Source: Sipunculus nudus
Lineage: Eukaryota > Annelida > Sipuncula > Golfingiida > Sipunculidae
Direction: 5' to 3'
Length of the DNA stretch: 64,000 nt
Assembly (NCBI GenBank): GCA_026874595.1
Contig: CM049316.1
Span: 59,965,676-60,029,675, forward strand
The number at the start of each line of letters is the position of its first letter. The first letter of the stretch is position 1. Both the position numbers and the translations under genes were made by a program. Shown here piece after piece: positions 36,001 through 51,000 of the stretch. A model generated the notes under the pieces. The model did no database searches. It was not told where the DNA came from and was given only the letters and a program-made list of their open reading frames with translations.

Positions 36001-39000
36001 ATTATTTCAACTATTTTAAAATTTCTCCTAACGTCAGCCATAATTTTTTATTGACAGTCCATGGCAAAACAAATGGTGACCAATATTACTGCAATGTTCC
36101 TCTCATCACAGCTTGTCTTACTATTAAATGATGCAATATAATCACATCCCAAGATTTAGGAGACATGTTAGGTAACTCCATAATATGTCCCCTACCGTTA
36201 TTTTAATCACTGACACAACAGACTGACAATTCCTTGAAACTTAAACATCATGTCATCCCATCACTGGCCTGGCAGCAGCCGCAGCCAACATGACCAGTTT
36301 TAAGCACAGCTTTAGTAGATGACTTTAATTAGCCTTTGGCACCAAAAAAGAAAACACTGGGTGCTTTTCGCCTCCATGTGGCAGGCTATAAAACTGATAA
36401 AAGATGGATGCTCGGTTTCCTGCATGTCAAGCCAGGAAATGGGCCAAGCAGTACCAGGAACATAAAGTTCCCATCGCTACATGCGGAGGCATCCTGGGGT
36501 TTCTAACGGTCACACTCCTTCACCAAATTTACCAGATGGCCTCCCCCCCCCCCCCCCAAAACCTGATACATGTCAGAGACAATATTTTATAGTAATCTCA
36601 CACAATATTTATAGTATCTCACAGGAGATTTAATTAGTCGTGTGTCATCCCTGGGAGTCATGAATTCTTGTGAATAGCTCTTTTTTTAGCAGTGTTTCTG
36701 TTTTTTACACAAATCACTAAGGCTGCTTAGTTATCGCTTCCATGCAATGGGGTTATTTATGTCCCTGAATTTTTCAATTTATCTTTCTCAGGTAAAAGAT
36801 AATTTGCACTCCAATATCCTGGAAACACTGATAATGACCCATAAATCATTTCATATTATCCTGAACCTCAAACCATCATGACCTCAGAATTATATATGGT
36901 GTTATAAAATATCACATGATACTGCAGTCAGCATAAATATATCTGTTGACTATATTTGATTTAGGCAGCATTCACAAAGGTATCTAGTGACTATTTACTA
37001 TTTAGGCAACAATCATAAATGTATCTGTTGACTATATTTTATTTTGGGCAGCATTCATAAAGGTATCTGTTGACTATATTTTTTTTCTGGCAGCATTCAT
37101 AAAGGTATCTGTTGACTATATTTTATTTAGGCAGCATTCATAAAAATATCTGTTGACAATATTTTATTTGCCCCACATTCATTAAAGTATCTTTTAACTG
37201 TATTCTTTAGATTATCTACTTGGTTATTTGAAATATGGTAATTTAATACCGGACACTGCACAGTATTCAAAATACTATAGTTACAATCCTATTCCTAGAA
37301 AGGTTACAGACCTGGCAACATCACCTGAAATCAAATTTGTGTAATGACAACAAACAGCCAAAATGACCATATCTTTAAGTTAAAAGTAACGGGCTCTTTT
37401 AGAAATTTATCATATTTAGTGTTTTTGATACAAAATGCAGTCCTCCATTTTGGTGCTGTATGGCTTTGTTGTCCAGGACACAGACCTCCACATCCTCCCC
37501 ATCCTCTCTCTGCATCCTCATCCATTTTCCATCAAATCCATTAGGCTAACAACCAATATTTATGTTGAGAATGGTGTCTTTCAGGAAAGCATCTCAATCA
37601 ATACCTCAACAGTTTTACCATATTACAATTTTGTCAAGTTAAAAAGAGTGTTTTCTGTTACTTTCATACAGTACTGACAACATTTCCTACCTGTCAATAG
37701 ACTTCAACATGCATGTATCCAGGTCACCCACAGGTGTTTTGATAATGGAACAGCACCTTCCTTAGTCAATTGAGCAAATGACCCATGGCAGTTGGACATT
37801 ATGCTAATGTGTCAACATGCAATTAACAGGAGTCTGTTTTTAATCATAATAAGTCATCATTCAGAACAAATGGACCAATTCAATTATCTGCAAATTTGTT
37901 AAGTGCATTTCAAGCAAGAGCTCTGATGCAGAACCTGAGTTATATTTAATTTTTTTATCATCCTGCCCTTAATGCTATTAAAATTCATAAATGAAGGTGG
38001 GTTTTCAATGACTGACATTCTGGGAAAAGCACTTTCTGTCCCGACATTTTGACAAGCTTTGAAGACATTTTTAAGGCTTTTTTAAGACATTTTTTGGAGG
38101 AGGTAACTGCCTCCATTTTTTAATGCTTGCATGACCAAGTACTGCAGAATTCCATTCAGGTTTCAGACTACATCACAGGGGCTTACACACATCTTGGCTT
38201 CAACCAGGCTGGGTGTACCACTCCTCTGTCAAAACAATGAAGAATCCCACAAAAGGTGCACTTGTTTGTGAGTGGAACATGACTGTTGCTAATGTGAGAA
38301 TTGAACTCATATTCTCCCTGGTGAGATTTGAACATATTTTCTTCCTATCCCCACCCAAAGACCTCAGAAGCTTGGATCCATTGAGGGCTTTACACTGGTT
38401 CATCACATGTGCACAGAATTACATGATGGAATGGTAGGCTTGGAATCCTGGGATATACATGAAATGACACCAAATGGAAAACTGCTCATTAAAGCTAATC
38501 AATCAAGACTTTGAAAAAGAAACTGACAGGTGGTACTTTTACCTTTATGTCAGCATGTGAATCTGAATTTAAAACATGTTGAATAGTGTTTTTTTTATAT
38601 CATTGGTCTGATGTTGATGATGTGAGCTCCAAGCAACATACTAAATATTAATTAAAATCTAATAATTACAGAAGGCTGATTATCACAGTTTTATATATTT
38701 GTAATTATTGGTTCATAAATCCTTATTATAAATTTTAATTACTGCATTCCAAACACTATTTTCTATTAATGGCAAACCATTAATAATTGTTAAACAGCAG
38801 AATTATTGATCTGCAAACTGTCAACCTACAGTATCCTGATCAGCCATGAACTATATTAACTTCATCAAATCACAAGGAATTCCATTTTTTAAAAAGGAAA
38901 ATGTTTCCGCTTGGTTAAAGGTGTGAATAAGACCTCTCAGCTGATTTTATTCAGTTCTGACTGATGCTGGTGGAGGTCATTAGCAGACAGGTAGACCAAT

Positions 39001-42000
39001 AATATATAACATGTCTGAACAATTAATTGTTAAAATTCTCACATACCATAGGATGACAACACTATGTATCAAGTACTCCGCCTAACCATGGTTTTATGAC
39101 ATTACTCATAAATTAACTTATAAATGTCTCATTACTGAATATAAATGCTTTAAGGATAGGGGTTTATCCCAAAATAATAGATAATAATGATCATTTTAAG
39201 ACTGATGCAATTCATAACAACAAAACAGATATGATAACTATTTATGACCATATATAAAGTTTCCTAACTTGAAAACTTGTTTTTAAAGGCAAAAATGCCT
39301 ATCATTCTAAAATGAAGATACATTTGGAATCAATTTTTATAACATGCCATTATGCCTCAAAACATAAGTTCTGTAACATTTTACCATATTATGAGTTTTA
39401 TTAAATAAGCCATCATGAATGTATATGGAACCAGAATACACTTCCAGAGCTCATTCCTCCACTGATAAAAGTGTAATCACTTTTCCTGTCCCAAAAGTAC
39501 CAAATTTCTCAACCAGATGGAAGCTCTATGCTTATATACAGAAATCCTATCCTCATGCTGTCACAACTAGATCAACTTAAAATATTTATTCAATTCTTCT
39601 CTGCCTGGAGGTCCCCCTTTTAAATATTTCATTGAAATCCACCGACTAAAGTATGGGAAGTGTCTTTCAACCAAAAAAGAAAGACAGACATATCAGAGCT
39701 GTGTGAGGACATTCCTCGGACATGATCTGGGGTCTTCTTGATGGCAACCAGACTTCACAACACTTCCTGGCAAGATAGCACAAAAAGCACAGCAGCAGCC
39801 AGAGATTACAGCAGAAGAACAGCAGAGTCTGTAGAGGACAGCAGCAGTATCAGATGACACTTGAGCTGAAACACAGCTGGCCAAACAGCAGCTGACAAAC
39901 CTGTTACAGTCCCTACACTCAGTCTCAAGCAACTGTCTCATTGCTTAACTCAGAGCAAATCAAATTATGATTCCTGCTTCCTCTGGCTAGTCTTGTTTTA
40001 TGACAAAGACACTAAATCCACGAGAGATGGGCTTGAAGGATTTCCTTGTGTGTGTACACAGACACAAGAGAGAACATCCTTGTGTCTGTGTATAATCGGG
40101 AGTAACTGAGAAAAAGAGATAGGGAGACAGAAAGCATTTGTTTGAGTGTACAGTTGTTTGAGACATCTTCAGATAATGAAACGAACCTTTTTTAACGGAA
40201 TTATTTAACAATCATATAACCTTGAAGTACTGATAGAGCATATACTGTGGTTGGATTCATATAAAATCACAAATATGAAAACCTCACAAACAAAATGGCA
40301 ACCACAGTATGTACAGGTAGCTAATACCAAACGAGAAGTGATTAAACCTAAGGTGCTAAAATATGCATTCTTTAAGGCCTGAAAAAAGGTTAAACAAATG
40401 ATGTATCCATGAAGTTTAGCTGACATGCAGTCAGTGAAGCACATTAAACAAATTATTTATCTGTCAATGAGCAGGTCACTATGTTCATTAATTCCTGTAT
40501 ATTCAGCTTGACATAGGTTGGTAGTGTTTTTTATTTAGTGGCACCGACATGTAATACAGGCTGCATAAGAAAACAGTATATTACATAATGTTTATGTCAT
40601 CCATCTGAAACCTACATACCATATTTATGACTCATGGTATATAAGCTGTCAAAAGAAACCACAATCTGTCATGTAAAGTAACAGGATCTAACACATGAAA
40701 TACCTGTGGCTATGTTATGTTTGCGGTAAATTTAATGACACCATATCATACAGTATAGCGCTACGCTTAAGTTATATGATATGTCACATAAGTTCTTGTA
40801 TATCACTATAAACAAATCAAATACAACATTTCAAAAAGTAAGAAACATGTAAAAAAGTAACTGATCCAAACCTCAGTAATCCTGGGCTATGTATGACTAA
40901 TCCTTCACTGATATCAGCTCCTAAACCACATCAAGTTTCAAATTGGTGTATAATATAATATGGTTCCCGTATGATTCCTTTGCAGATGAAAATGTGTATC
41001 CATGTTTAAATCCTATAACAGGAAAACACTCTGGATTATATCCCATGTATGTTCACATCCAATAATGTGTGTGTTGTAAGATGTCAAGCTGACTCCACCT
41101 GACCATCAGACAAAATAGTACTGTATCCCATGCCGATGTGAGATATTATAGAACAATACCAGCATCCAGAGTAGTTGACACAATATTTGAAGTATCACGA
41201 TGTCATCCAAGCCTGATGTGAGATATATGAAGTACCAATGCTGTGTACAGTCCTGATGCAGATAATAAGGTGCCACAACAGCATCTGATCCTGTTCTGAT
41301 CTGGTGTGACTTTAATGTTTACACAACACCTGTGTGATACTATAAGTGATCAATTAGTCAGCATGCTCCACCTGTAATTCTCTTTGTTCTGGCAGAGGTT
41401 ACTGAGGAGTCACCATAGGTCACCGCTAAACAGCTCAGTGAGGAGTGATCAAACATGGATAGGACTGACCCAGCATGCATTCTGAGCATCCCCACTCAAA
41501 AGCCACAGGTCACGAAGCAATCAGTGTGTATGTTGTTATCTCCACTATTACACCATTTGATAAGCCCATGAAAGGATCTTACCTACAATGGTGAGTGACA
41601 CATACTTTGGGCATCGTGAGACATCTCGTGAATCATTAACCACTAAACAACAGCTAGGGAGTAGTTACACATCTCACATTCGGCTGGCCCCTCGTCCTTT
41701 GTTCGGCTGCGGCAGTGGTGTAACAGCCTTAACCACTACAAGGACTGACAGCCATCCTGGGTCTCCCTGGCACTGCAGCCAGAAAAATGAAAACTGAGCC
41801 AGCACTGGATAGGGCTGTGATTACATCCATGTGTGAGCCCGGTATTTCCTGGTAGTAAAGTTCTCTGTGCACATCTTGGCTGCACTTGTCCCCCTGCTCT
41901 TCACTATCTGATGCTATGCTGGGCTGCATCCCCTGCTGTTACCCCTCCCAAGCCTCCCTCTTGTCATCCAGCGCTGGATTGGGTTATGCTGCGCCCCCTC

Positions 42001-45000
42001 TGTATGACATCAGCTCTGTCTGGGTGTCCTCTGGATTGTCATGTCCATAGTCTGTTTAACATTAAGCTAATGGGGGGCTGTATGTCAATGTACTTGGCCG
42101 CTGTTCAGCTGCTGTTGAAATGTCATTCACAAACTGCATCAGTATGGATATGCTGTAACTGTTACCGCCTATACATGTTGTATGTTCATTCCGTGTATCT
42201 TATGATGTAACACTTAAATGTGTACTTTAACCACCTTCATTATGCCTTAATTGTTGCTGTTGACCAATTTACTAGTTAAACAGACCCGACTGGAGTTGAT
42301 GCATTTACAATATGGGTATTCCCTAACTTAAGGACACCATACATATATAAGCATAATGTAATAAGTATATCTCCATCTTGTATTTTCATCTCAAAAGAAA
42401 AATTTATAACAGTGAAGTGTGCAGAGAGAGTGAGGTTCCCTATCATACTGTTATGAACTGCCTAGTTGCACTTCAAACTTACAGCACCAATGTGTATGCT
42501 AAACAACTTAAATACATATCATAGTATACTACTGACTGGTGTTAAAAACTGTTGAGGCCTTATCAATGTGGGCTCTGATTGGACCTGGTACGTTGTAACT
42601 TTTTTCTTATAAAATATAAATCCTAAATAGTATAAAATTCTTACAAAACATTATTTTATATTCTCAATTGAATATTAAAATATATCATTTGCTGTTATTC
42701 AGTATTATTCACAAATACTCCATATTCTTGTGTTCCATCAAAACAGGCTACATCACCACAATGCTCCAATGACAAATGTTCCATGGAGGAATGTTCGAAT
42801 GTCAGTGGTGTATGTGTTGTACATAGCAGGGTTTGGTTACGTATGCCCCCTGCACTAACCCCTATGCAGCTTGATACAAGCATAACAACCTGGAATCAAT
42901 TAGTCTGTCAGCACCAGTCCGCAGGGATCATTAGTTGGGATGCATTCTGACTACCACCCCTCATCACACCCTGGAGGCTTGATGCCTGCATCATAATGTC
43001 AGGACTATGGGTTCACCAACACTGATACCAGATAGGGGCAATTAATATGGCAGCATCTCACCAGGGGACAAGTCTACCATAGACTTGTACCAGCTGTTGA
43101 TATCTCAAATTATCTTAAATTAGAGATAGTTAAGCATCCATGGCAAGTAACACTACTCTGCGGTTGAATTCATCAATAAGACATTGATTTTATTAAAGGT
43201 TTTACATACATTTCAGCAAGTTCTTCCACTACAGGCTTGCCCAAGCTGTAAATATCTCAAATTATCTCAAATTAGAGATTGTTAAACTTAGAGATAGTTA
43301 GCAACAGTATTCTTCAGCCAGATTCACTTAAAGGAGACTTGTTTTCCAAGAATGGCCTGTCATCAGCTTTGCAAGTGGAGTAAGAATAATGGTAACTATA
43401 CAATATGAATATGTCATAATTACGGTTTCATAGTTTCATATTATTTTGATTTTATTAAAAGCACACCGCACACTTTTATTTAAGTCTCTTATAGTTGAAA
43501 ATTGTGTTGGAAATTATACATGTTAGTCTCATCCCTATTTTTGTGACTTTGTCTGAGTTCATCATTAATCTCAACATACTGATGTCATTTCTGAATACTG
43601 GCCATTTGATATTTGTTGCCTGACTTCAATTTTTAAATCATCTAAAACTTAAACTAAATATAAAACAACTAAATATCTTAATTATTAAGCCCCTCAGTGG
43701 ATGGGATTAAAAAAATTGTGGGAACTGAAAAATTTTCTGCTGAAAGCAAAATTCAATAGAAATAAGATAAATAAAACTGACCATGTAATTGATAAAAATA
43801 TTACCAATGAACACTGTGACTATGAACATTGTGTATAAAGATATTTGGAAACTGACATGACCTACCATAAAGAATAATATTAATTGTTTGAATTACACCC
43901 TCAAACTAGGGCTGGCCACAATAAATGCTTCCAAGAGCAATCATCTGACGCCTGGAATAAATAATTCCTAAGACTATTAAAGACATATGTATCTTCTTTC
44001 ATCATATCTCACATATATTAGCCTGCCTGGAACAAATAACTCCTGTGGGGCACATCAAACTTCTTTCCGAGGGGAAACATAGCCTTGTCTCATCTCATTA
44101 ATGTGAGATGGTGACTAGACATTTTTTTCTTGTGATATATTTCTGCAACTTATGAATAGACAGTCCATGATTATTATCATATAGCATACACTGATCTTTA
44201 CACATATATTTAATGAAAGTGCATTTTTATAATTATAAATAATAATTACACATGTAGCTCTTTGTTCACACCGATATTAAATAAATTTAAGACCATGATG
44301 CAGCTGTCGACTGTATAATCTCATTTAATTTATTCATAATATCTGACATACCTCCTGATGTTGGTATCAAATTACTAAATTTAATCTTCACTTCATTGGT
44401 AAAAATGTACCCCTGTCATCTTACTATAAACAAATGTAGCGAACCAGAGATGTACGGAAGAACGAGCCTGTAAAGTGAACCTGACTTGTTAAAAATAAAG
44501 ACCATTCATGACACAGATCATATGGACTTCTAGAAAAATATTACATACCATACATATTGTATCTTTCAGATGTGCAAAAAATAGACTGGTATCAGCTTAT
44601 TAATACAAACAGGATCAGTTATCTTGTCTGACATGAACTCATCTCATTTCATGGTAATGCTCTTTTGGACTCAGGTGGCATTACACTTTTTCTCATTAAT
44701 CCACTGACTTGGATGGGGCCTATTATTTTCAACAATGCCTATCCATATGTTCTTCAAGCTGTGTGAGTGTTTGTTTGTTAGTCTGTGTTCAATATATCTC
44801 TAATAATCTAATCATGTAATTTTACAGAATTTCATAGTGACATGTGATTTTATGCAAATATGATATATGTTATTATTTTAGGTCTGAAACAGAAACAGGC
44901 CCGTTAATTTTTTTGTACATCTGCCTTGAAGGGATGAATAATCACCGGATGCTCTTGTTAAGTTTCAAATAAAATATGAAATAATATAAAATTTTATCAA

Positions 45001-48000
45001 ATCATTTTCAACTTTACCTGTTCTTCAGAAACCTCTGGCAAGGAGATTGAATGTTCACCCCTGTCTGTTAGCAGGTTTGTTAGGATTACTCAAATACTAA
45101 TCAATTTGTACAAACTTTGCAGAGGGACGAGACAAAGTGGCGGAATAGGAGTCAGGAAACCCTTTTACTACTTATCTGGGCAGAGATTTAAGGAGACCAT
45201 CCAGCAGATTTTTTTTTTGGGTAGAGGTATGAGCTCTTCCGAGTGCTCTCTAGTATATCATACTTGAGTTAATCAATTAAACAAAACTTTAATCCCTTGA
45301 ACAAATAAGTCTCAAAATATCAACTATATAAAACACAAGTTTTCTTAAAATCCAAAATGCCTATTACGTGGAATGCAGAGCCAACAGTTAATGTTTTTCT
45401 TCTGAGGAGGGCAGCTGGTTCCGCGCATGTAGCAATGTGTTTAATCCCGTGCACCCTGGAGCAAGTCACACCTGTTCTTATAGCACACAAAGGCAGTGAG
45501 TTTGCTGTGCTCACTGGGAGCAAATTCCTCGAGCTGTAATGGTAATTAAGACCAGCGTCTGTGGTAAATGATACCACTGGGAATGCCCATGATCAGTGAG
45601 TGGAAGCTGTTTTTATTTCCCTGTGATAAAACACGCTTTGATCACGGACACTCAACTTGATTTTGTAACAAGGAATCAAGTGATGATGCTGGTATGTGGA
45701 TGTAAGGGATGCCATGATTAGGATTTGCTTGCTGAATGAATGATCATGGGTAATCCATGCTTCATGTCACAGGAATTTTTATATACAGTTACCTGCACCA
45801 AGGAGCTAGGTAATGCTTTTCCTCCAGTCAGTATATTGTTCATTGATTACACAAACAAAATTTCACACCTTTGTGGAGGATTGGGACACAGATCTATTTA
45901 TAGGTTTGGGGACAGACTAGGAGAAATACCAGATTCAATGTGATTTTTTCCATTGGCAAAGGTGCACGCTTTAATGAGTACTATTCCAATTATTTATGTT
46001 TACACTTTGTTATAATGTTGTTATGTTTTCATTGAACACAGTAAAGAATACAGTTTTATCATTTTAAATGGATGAAGTATGAGTATCATAAAATATTAAC
46101 ATTTTAGAAAGTACAATTAAGGCCATGATTCTGTCCTTACGATGACATGGGGCCACATGACATCAAATATGCCCTGGCCCCCTGGTGAGTCAACCATGAA
46201 GTACAATACATCTGTGATCCACATGTGTCAACAACAGGGGTAAGGTTACATCAGCTGACTGTCCAGGGGCTTTATCAAGGTTTTACACCAATATAAATAT
46301 CTAAATACACTACGAACATAGGGTTGCATTATTGCTGTTTTACCAAATAGGGAAACAGTATATCCTGACTAAGCCTATATTTAACCTCTTTGTGAAAAGT
46401 ACATTTTATGCGTGCCTGATTAAACTGTGACTAATTTAAGAATAAGGAAATCATGTTGCATCATAATTATTATTTGTATTAATATAATTATCATTTTTGA
46501 TAAAAAGTATTTGACAGATTAATATTATTATAATTATTGTCACCTAATTAATATTATATTTCTTATTCTTATTTGACAGATCAAGGTATTTTAAGAGTTA
46601 AATGATAAGGATTGATCAAATATCACCATGGAAAGTGTTTCATAATTTTTATTACTACAATAGAATCAATGATACTGAAATTATTTCCCTGATAAATCAT
46701 CATTACTATTACTATTTAACAAATAAACTAATCACAAGCATATAAGTTTCCATGGCAACACATATCAATCAAGGGTAAGGCTTTCTACAGGAACACCTGG
46801 CAACCATGGAGAGGTAGTTTCTATGGTAACACCTGGCAACAGACAGGGTAAGGCTATTTGTATAGTAACACCTGGCAACATAGTGACACTTATCCTACAA
46901 CAAGGGACCTATGGGTCACTGTGCTCAGCTGACGTTAACCTTGAAGGTAAAAATCTAAAATAATATCTAATGGAGATAAAGTGTAAGAGGAAGAGGTAAT
47001 AAAGGCCATGGTTGGTTTATATGATTGGTTTGTATTGATGAGCAAGAAATTGTTGCAAAAAATATTTTGTGACCTGACCATGTGTTTCCTAATGTTGAAA
47101 CTAAAGCATGTGAGCAGTTTGTGAACAAATGATCTGTACTATAACCATGATCATTAATTGTTTTTTTGATTAACTGTTGACATTTCAGTAGTTTACACAT
47201 TTGTTCAATTGAATCTATTTTTTTGTATAATATATATTATTAAATATATATGTATTTTTTTTATGAAATGTATACAGTTGAAATATAGCTAATTAACAAC
47301 ATAAAACAGGGCAAACAAAGCCTGATCTCAAATTCTGCTAAGGCAGGAAAATAATGAACACATGTTTGTATTAAATCCTGATTTTTTTATCACATCAATT
47401 ATTTTCTAATTTAAGTTTATATTTCTATACATTTCCAATTTAACATATATATCTGAATATAAAAGTTGATTCATAATTCTCAATTGTATCATCATAAATC
47501 TCAATCTTGTCAGATAACACCACATCATGCATACAAATGTTTATCTATTTTTTACCACAAAAATATATCTTTTAAATCTGCAAAACAGTATCTAAAAATA
47601 ATACTTGATTTAGATTTCACAATTTTTAATTGTGTCTTTATTTATCCATAATGTGCTTCATATTTTATAATAATTTAAGCATACTGATGGGTTCATTTAT
47701 ATTTTTTCAAATCATTTAAAAGAAAATTGATTTCTTTAAAAATGCTACATTACACAACACTGCATCTTCTGGATTACACCTTGAATTATTTTTTCAAGGA
47801 AAGTTTTTGCATATCGGAGTGGAAACAGCATTACAATTAAGGAGTGAAAACAATAACAATTACTGCATAACACTTGGTGGGTTGGGTTTGCGGGGGGGGG
47901 GGGGGGGGGGGGGGGGGGGTTGATTGGGGTGGTGATATGAGAATAACTGTACACCTGTCACAGCAGGGGATCTCCCCCAGTGACTGTAACAAATCAGAAA

Positions 48001-51000
48001 CCCTGGCATAGCTGACTTCCAATGACCTGGAGTGGGACCCTGCATCTGTAATCAAAGCAAGTGACTACAGAAAAAAAAATCAATAACTAGCTTAATTTTC
48101 AAGCTTTTATTTTCAAATTTCAGATTTAGACAAACTAAACATTTATGTTTACATGCTGTGAAAATTAAATCAATGGTGCTTACAGGAAAAAAACGTGCCA
48201 TGGTCAAAGTTGGGCAAAATTTAAGGTACTGATTTTTTTTTTATCCTAATAACTTAAAAAATTTACAAAATTCAGATCTAATTTTGGGCAAACAATTGAA
48301 TCTTAATTAAACATAGTTATATACTTGAGAAAATAGACTCTAGTTTCAAAATTTTTCATGTTAAGTGAGTTATTATTTTTCCTGATTTTTTACATAGTCC
48401 ATTATGTTTGGGCCCATAACTTAAAGAATTTATACTTTTCAGTCTTAATTTCTGGCATGTACATACGAACTATATAGAGGAATATTTATGGTAAATATGA
48501 GGAAAAACAGATGAGTAGTTTTGATATTAGGCAGTCCTGAAGTTTGAAAATAGGATTTTAATAAAAAATTGAGGTTTTTCCTTAATTTCTCAAAGGAACG
48601 AAGTCGCAAAGACCCAGTTTTCGGCTTGGTAGGAGATCTTGGGGATATCTAACATTATGCTGAATTTTGGATTCCTAGGTCTTACGGTTTCAAAACGTGC
48701 CACATCTACGGACGGACGGACGGACGGACGGACGGACGGACAGACGGACGGACGACGGACAATGGACCACGACTATAGCTCAGATGACTTATAGTCAGCT
48801 GAGCTAATAAAACCTGGCAGGCATAGGATAGCACAGGTCATATCTCCACATTCTGAAAGAGCTGCTTTAGTCAATACCAGGCCTCTTGTGGCCATATAAA
48901 TGATTAATCAGCTCATTTCTTTCACTGGCATAATAATATCTGAACTGGCATGATGTCAATTTCTAGCATCTTGCCGTAACCTCATGGTGGTACACACTGG
49001 AATAAAATACTGATGTAAATCATTAAAGATTACTTCAAAGAATAATGTTATATCTCTTACAAGTTACATCACACAATGTTGAAATTTTATATATTCATTT
49101 TCGTTCTGCTATTGTAGGTTTTCAGAAATATGATAATCATATAATTATCATAGAGAGCAGACAACTAACTGTAACTAGCCATCCATAATATTCCTGACTC
49201 TGACTAAATTTCAAATCCCTTCACTGTCAGAAGTCCTGGGCCAAGCACCAGGTCTTTAGAAATTCAACCATTGTGCTCTGCACAATGTTATGTAGGACTA
49301 CATTTCTAGACATATGTACACTAGACACTTCTAAACACTACCATTTAAAAATTAAGCATTTTTTTTTCAAATCAATTACTGACACATCTTCAATGTGTAA
49401 ATGTGGAGGCAATCATATAATCAACTGAGCACTTTTGTTTTTTGCTTGCCCCCTAGGTGGCACCTGTGTGCATAAAAGTTCAGGTTTTCTGCATGCTCAG
49501 TTGCATTCATATTTGTGTTTGGTTACTTGGGGAAAGTAAATCATCAATCATCAACAGAAATACAGTGATAGACTCCCATGTAAATAAGAGATAGAGAATA
49601 ATGTAATCAAGTGCCTGGATGACCTGGTACCAAGACACAGGGTGTATGAGAATACAGTTTAGATTTAACACCTGTGATAGTATCTGTCCTTAATCCAAGT
49701 CAGATCCATACTGAATGTGAAATTTGTGTTAAATCACAGGCCAACAAGGCCTAAAGCTGATACATTTGATAGATTTGCTAAAATTTTACCAATATATACA
49801 TTTTACACTTTTTGCCAAATATTATACCGAGGAATACAAAGCTTAAGTGGCAATCAGGTTTATTCATCCAGAAATTGAAATAATGGTCACATTACATGCA
49901 AATGTCTGACCTTCAAAAGCAACTTAATAAAGTTCAAGACAAACTAAAGTACATGGCTCTCCAAAAACATTCCAGAAAATTGTTCTGCAATTTTCCAAGT
50001 TTGAGGAAGTTTAAGACTGCCTTTTAGAGGGCAATGGATTCAGGAAGTGAATATTCATAAATATGTCAATCAGAATATTCATAAATTTGTCAATCAGAAT
50101 ATTCATAAATATGTAAATCAAATCCAGGAGAGGAGCATCTCATTACACCATACACAAAGGACAGCTGTCCCTTACCACGTTTTTACAGGCTTGAAATGAT
50201 CTAAGAAAGCAAATAGGGCAAAAATCCCAAATTATTTTACAGCATATGCTGAAATGATCACTGCTTTGTTGGGCAGCTCTGCTCCTCCAGAATCCCTAAT
50301 TCTGATAGTTTAAAGATGATATGATAAAATTCAACCGGGTTTGCAGTTACACAGGGATAAGTTTCTTTGATGCTAGAAATCTCTCACAGACGCTTGGTTC
50401 TATGGGTCAAAGTGTGTTGGTCCAAGCATCCAATGGGAAGCGCCAATTTCTGGCTTTAGGATCTTGTAGCAGTCAATTACCATTACTGGCCGTCTCAAAC
50501 GAACATGTCATTGGTGTAAACACTGATAACTGAGGCTTATATTTTGTTTTAAGCATATATTCATATATTAATACAATTTCTAATCATATAATGAAATAAT
50601 TACAAAAAAATATGAAAAAGATTCAAATTTTGCAAAAGTTTTCAAAATTGGACACATATCTCCCCTTGGGTTGCTCTAAACTCAGATGGGACTCTCCAAA
50701 ATTTATGCCTGAGCGTCCCGGACACTTCAAAATTTCTTCCTATTGAAAGCCCTGATTCATATGTGTATTATATTCTAAATACTGTTTAAATGGTCAAAAG
50801 CCACATACGCAATCCCTGATTCTAAATTTATTTTAACATCAGTGAGGTGTTACTATATTTATATATTCATATATAATTCACACATACCTTGCGCCCATCG
50901 CTGGTCACCAGGCTGGGGTGGGATGGGGTTGGTGCTATTGTAACAACTGGTGGGGTGTTTACCAGGCCTCCCGCTTGCTGAATGGAGTACCCCTGGGGGT

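Larger units (their letters stand above)
34348..50887 (-). other. GSE1 intron 3 (16.5 kb)
   Basis: Largest intron. Holds SINEs (35288-35592, 38096-38405), a 42-bp tandem array (36946-37200), a high-complexity block (41580-42070), RFX-type repeats (46740-46890), a G28 tract and a mollusc-type (GGAC)n element (to 48805). No further GSE1 exon with matching phases was found; intron-open frames are short and unlike any family I know. Confidence 0.75.

Noticed and set aside
41729-41929. Minus-strand frame MQPSIASDSEEQGDKCSQDV as an alternative GSE1 start
   Set aside because: No donor in the right phase was found before the stop, so it cannot be joined to exon 4 on the sequence alone.
47951-48055. 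Exon-like stretch on the minus strand, acceptor GATTACAG at right and donor GTGTACAG at left
   Set aside because: Its 91 bases would break the phase 0 to phase 0 join between GSE1 exons 3 and 4, the donor is poor, and it lies beside a G28 tract. At most a rare poison exon.
47745-48055. Poly-proline minus-strand frames in three registers
   Set aside because: All are translations of the C28 homopolymer on the minus strand.
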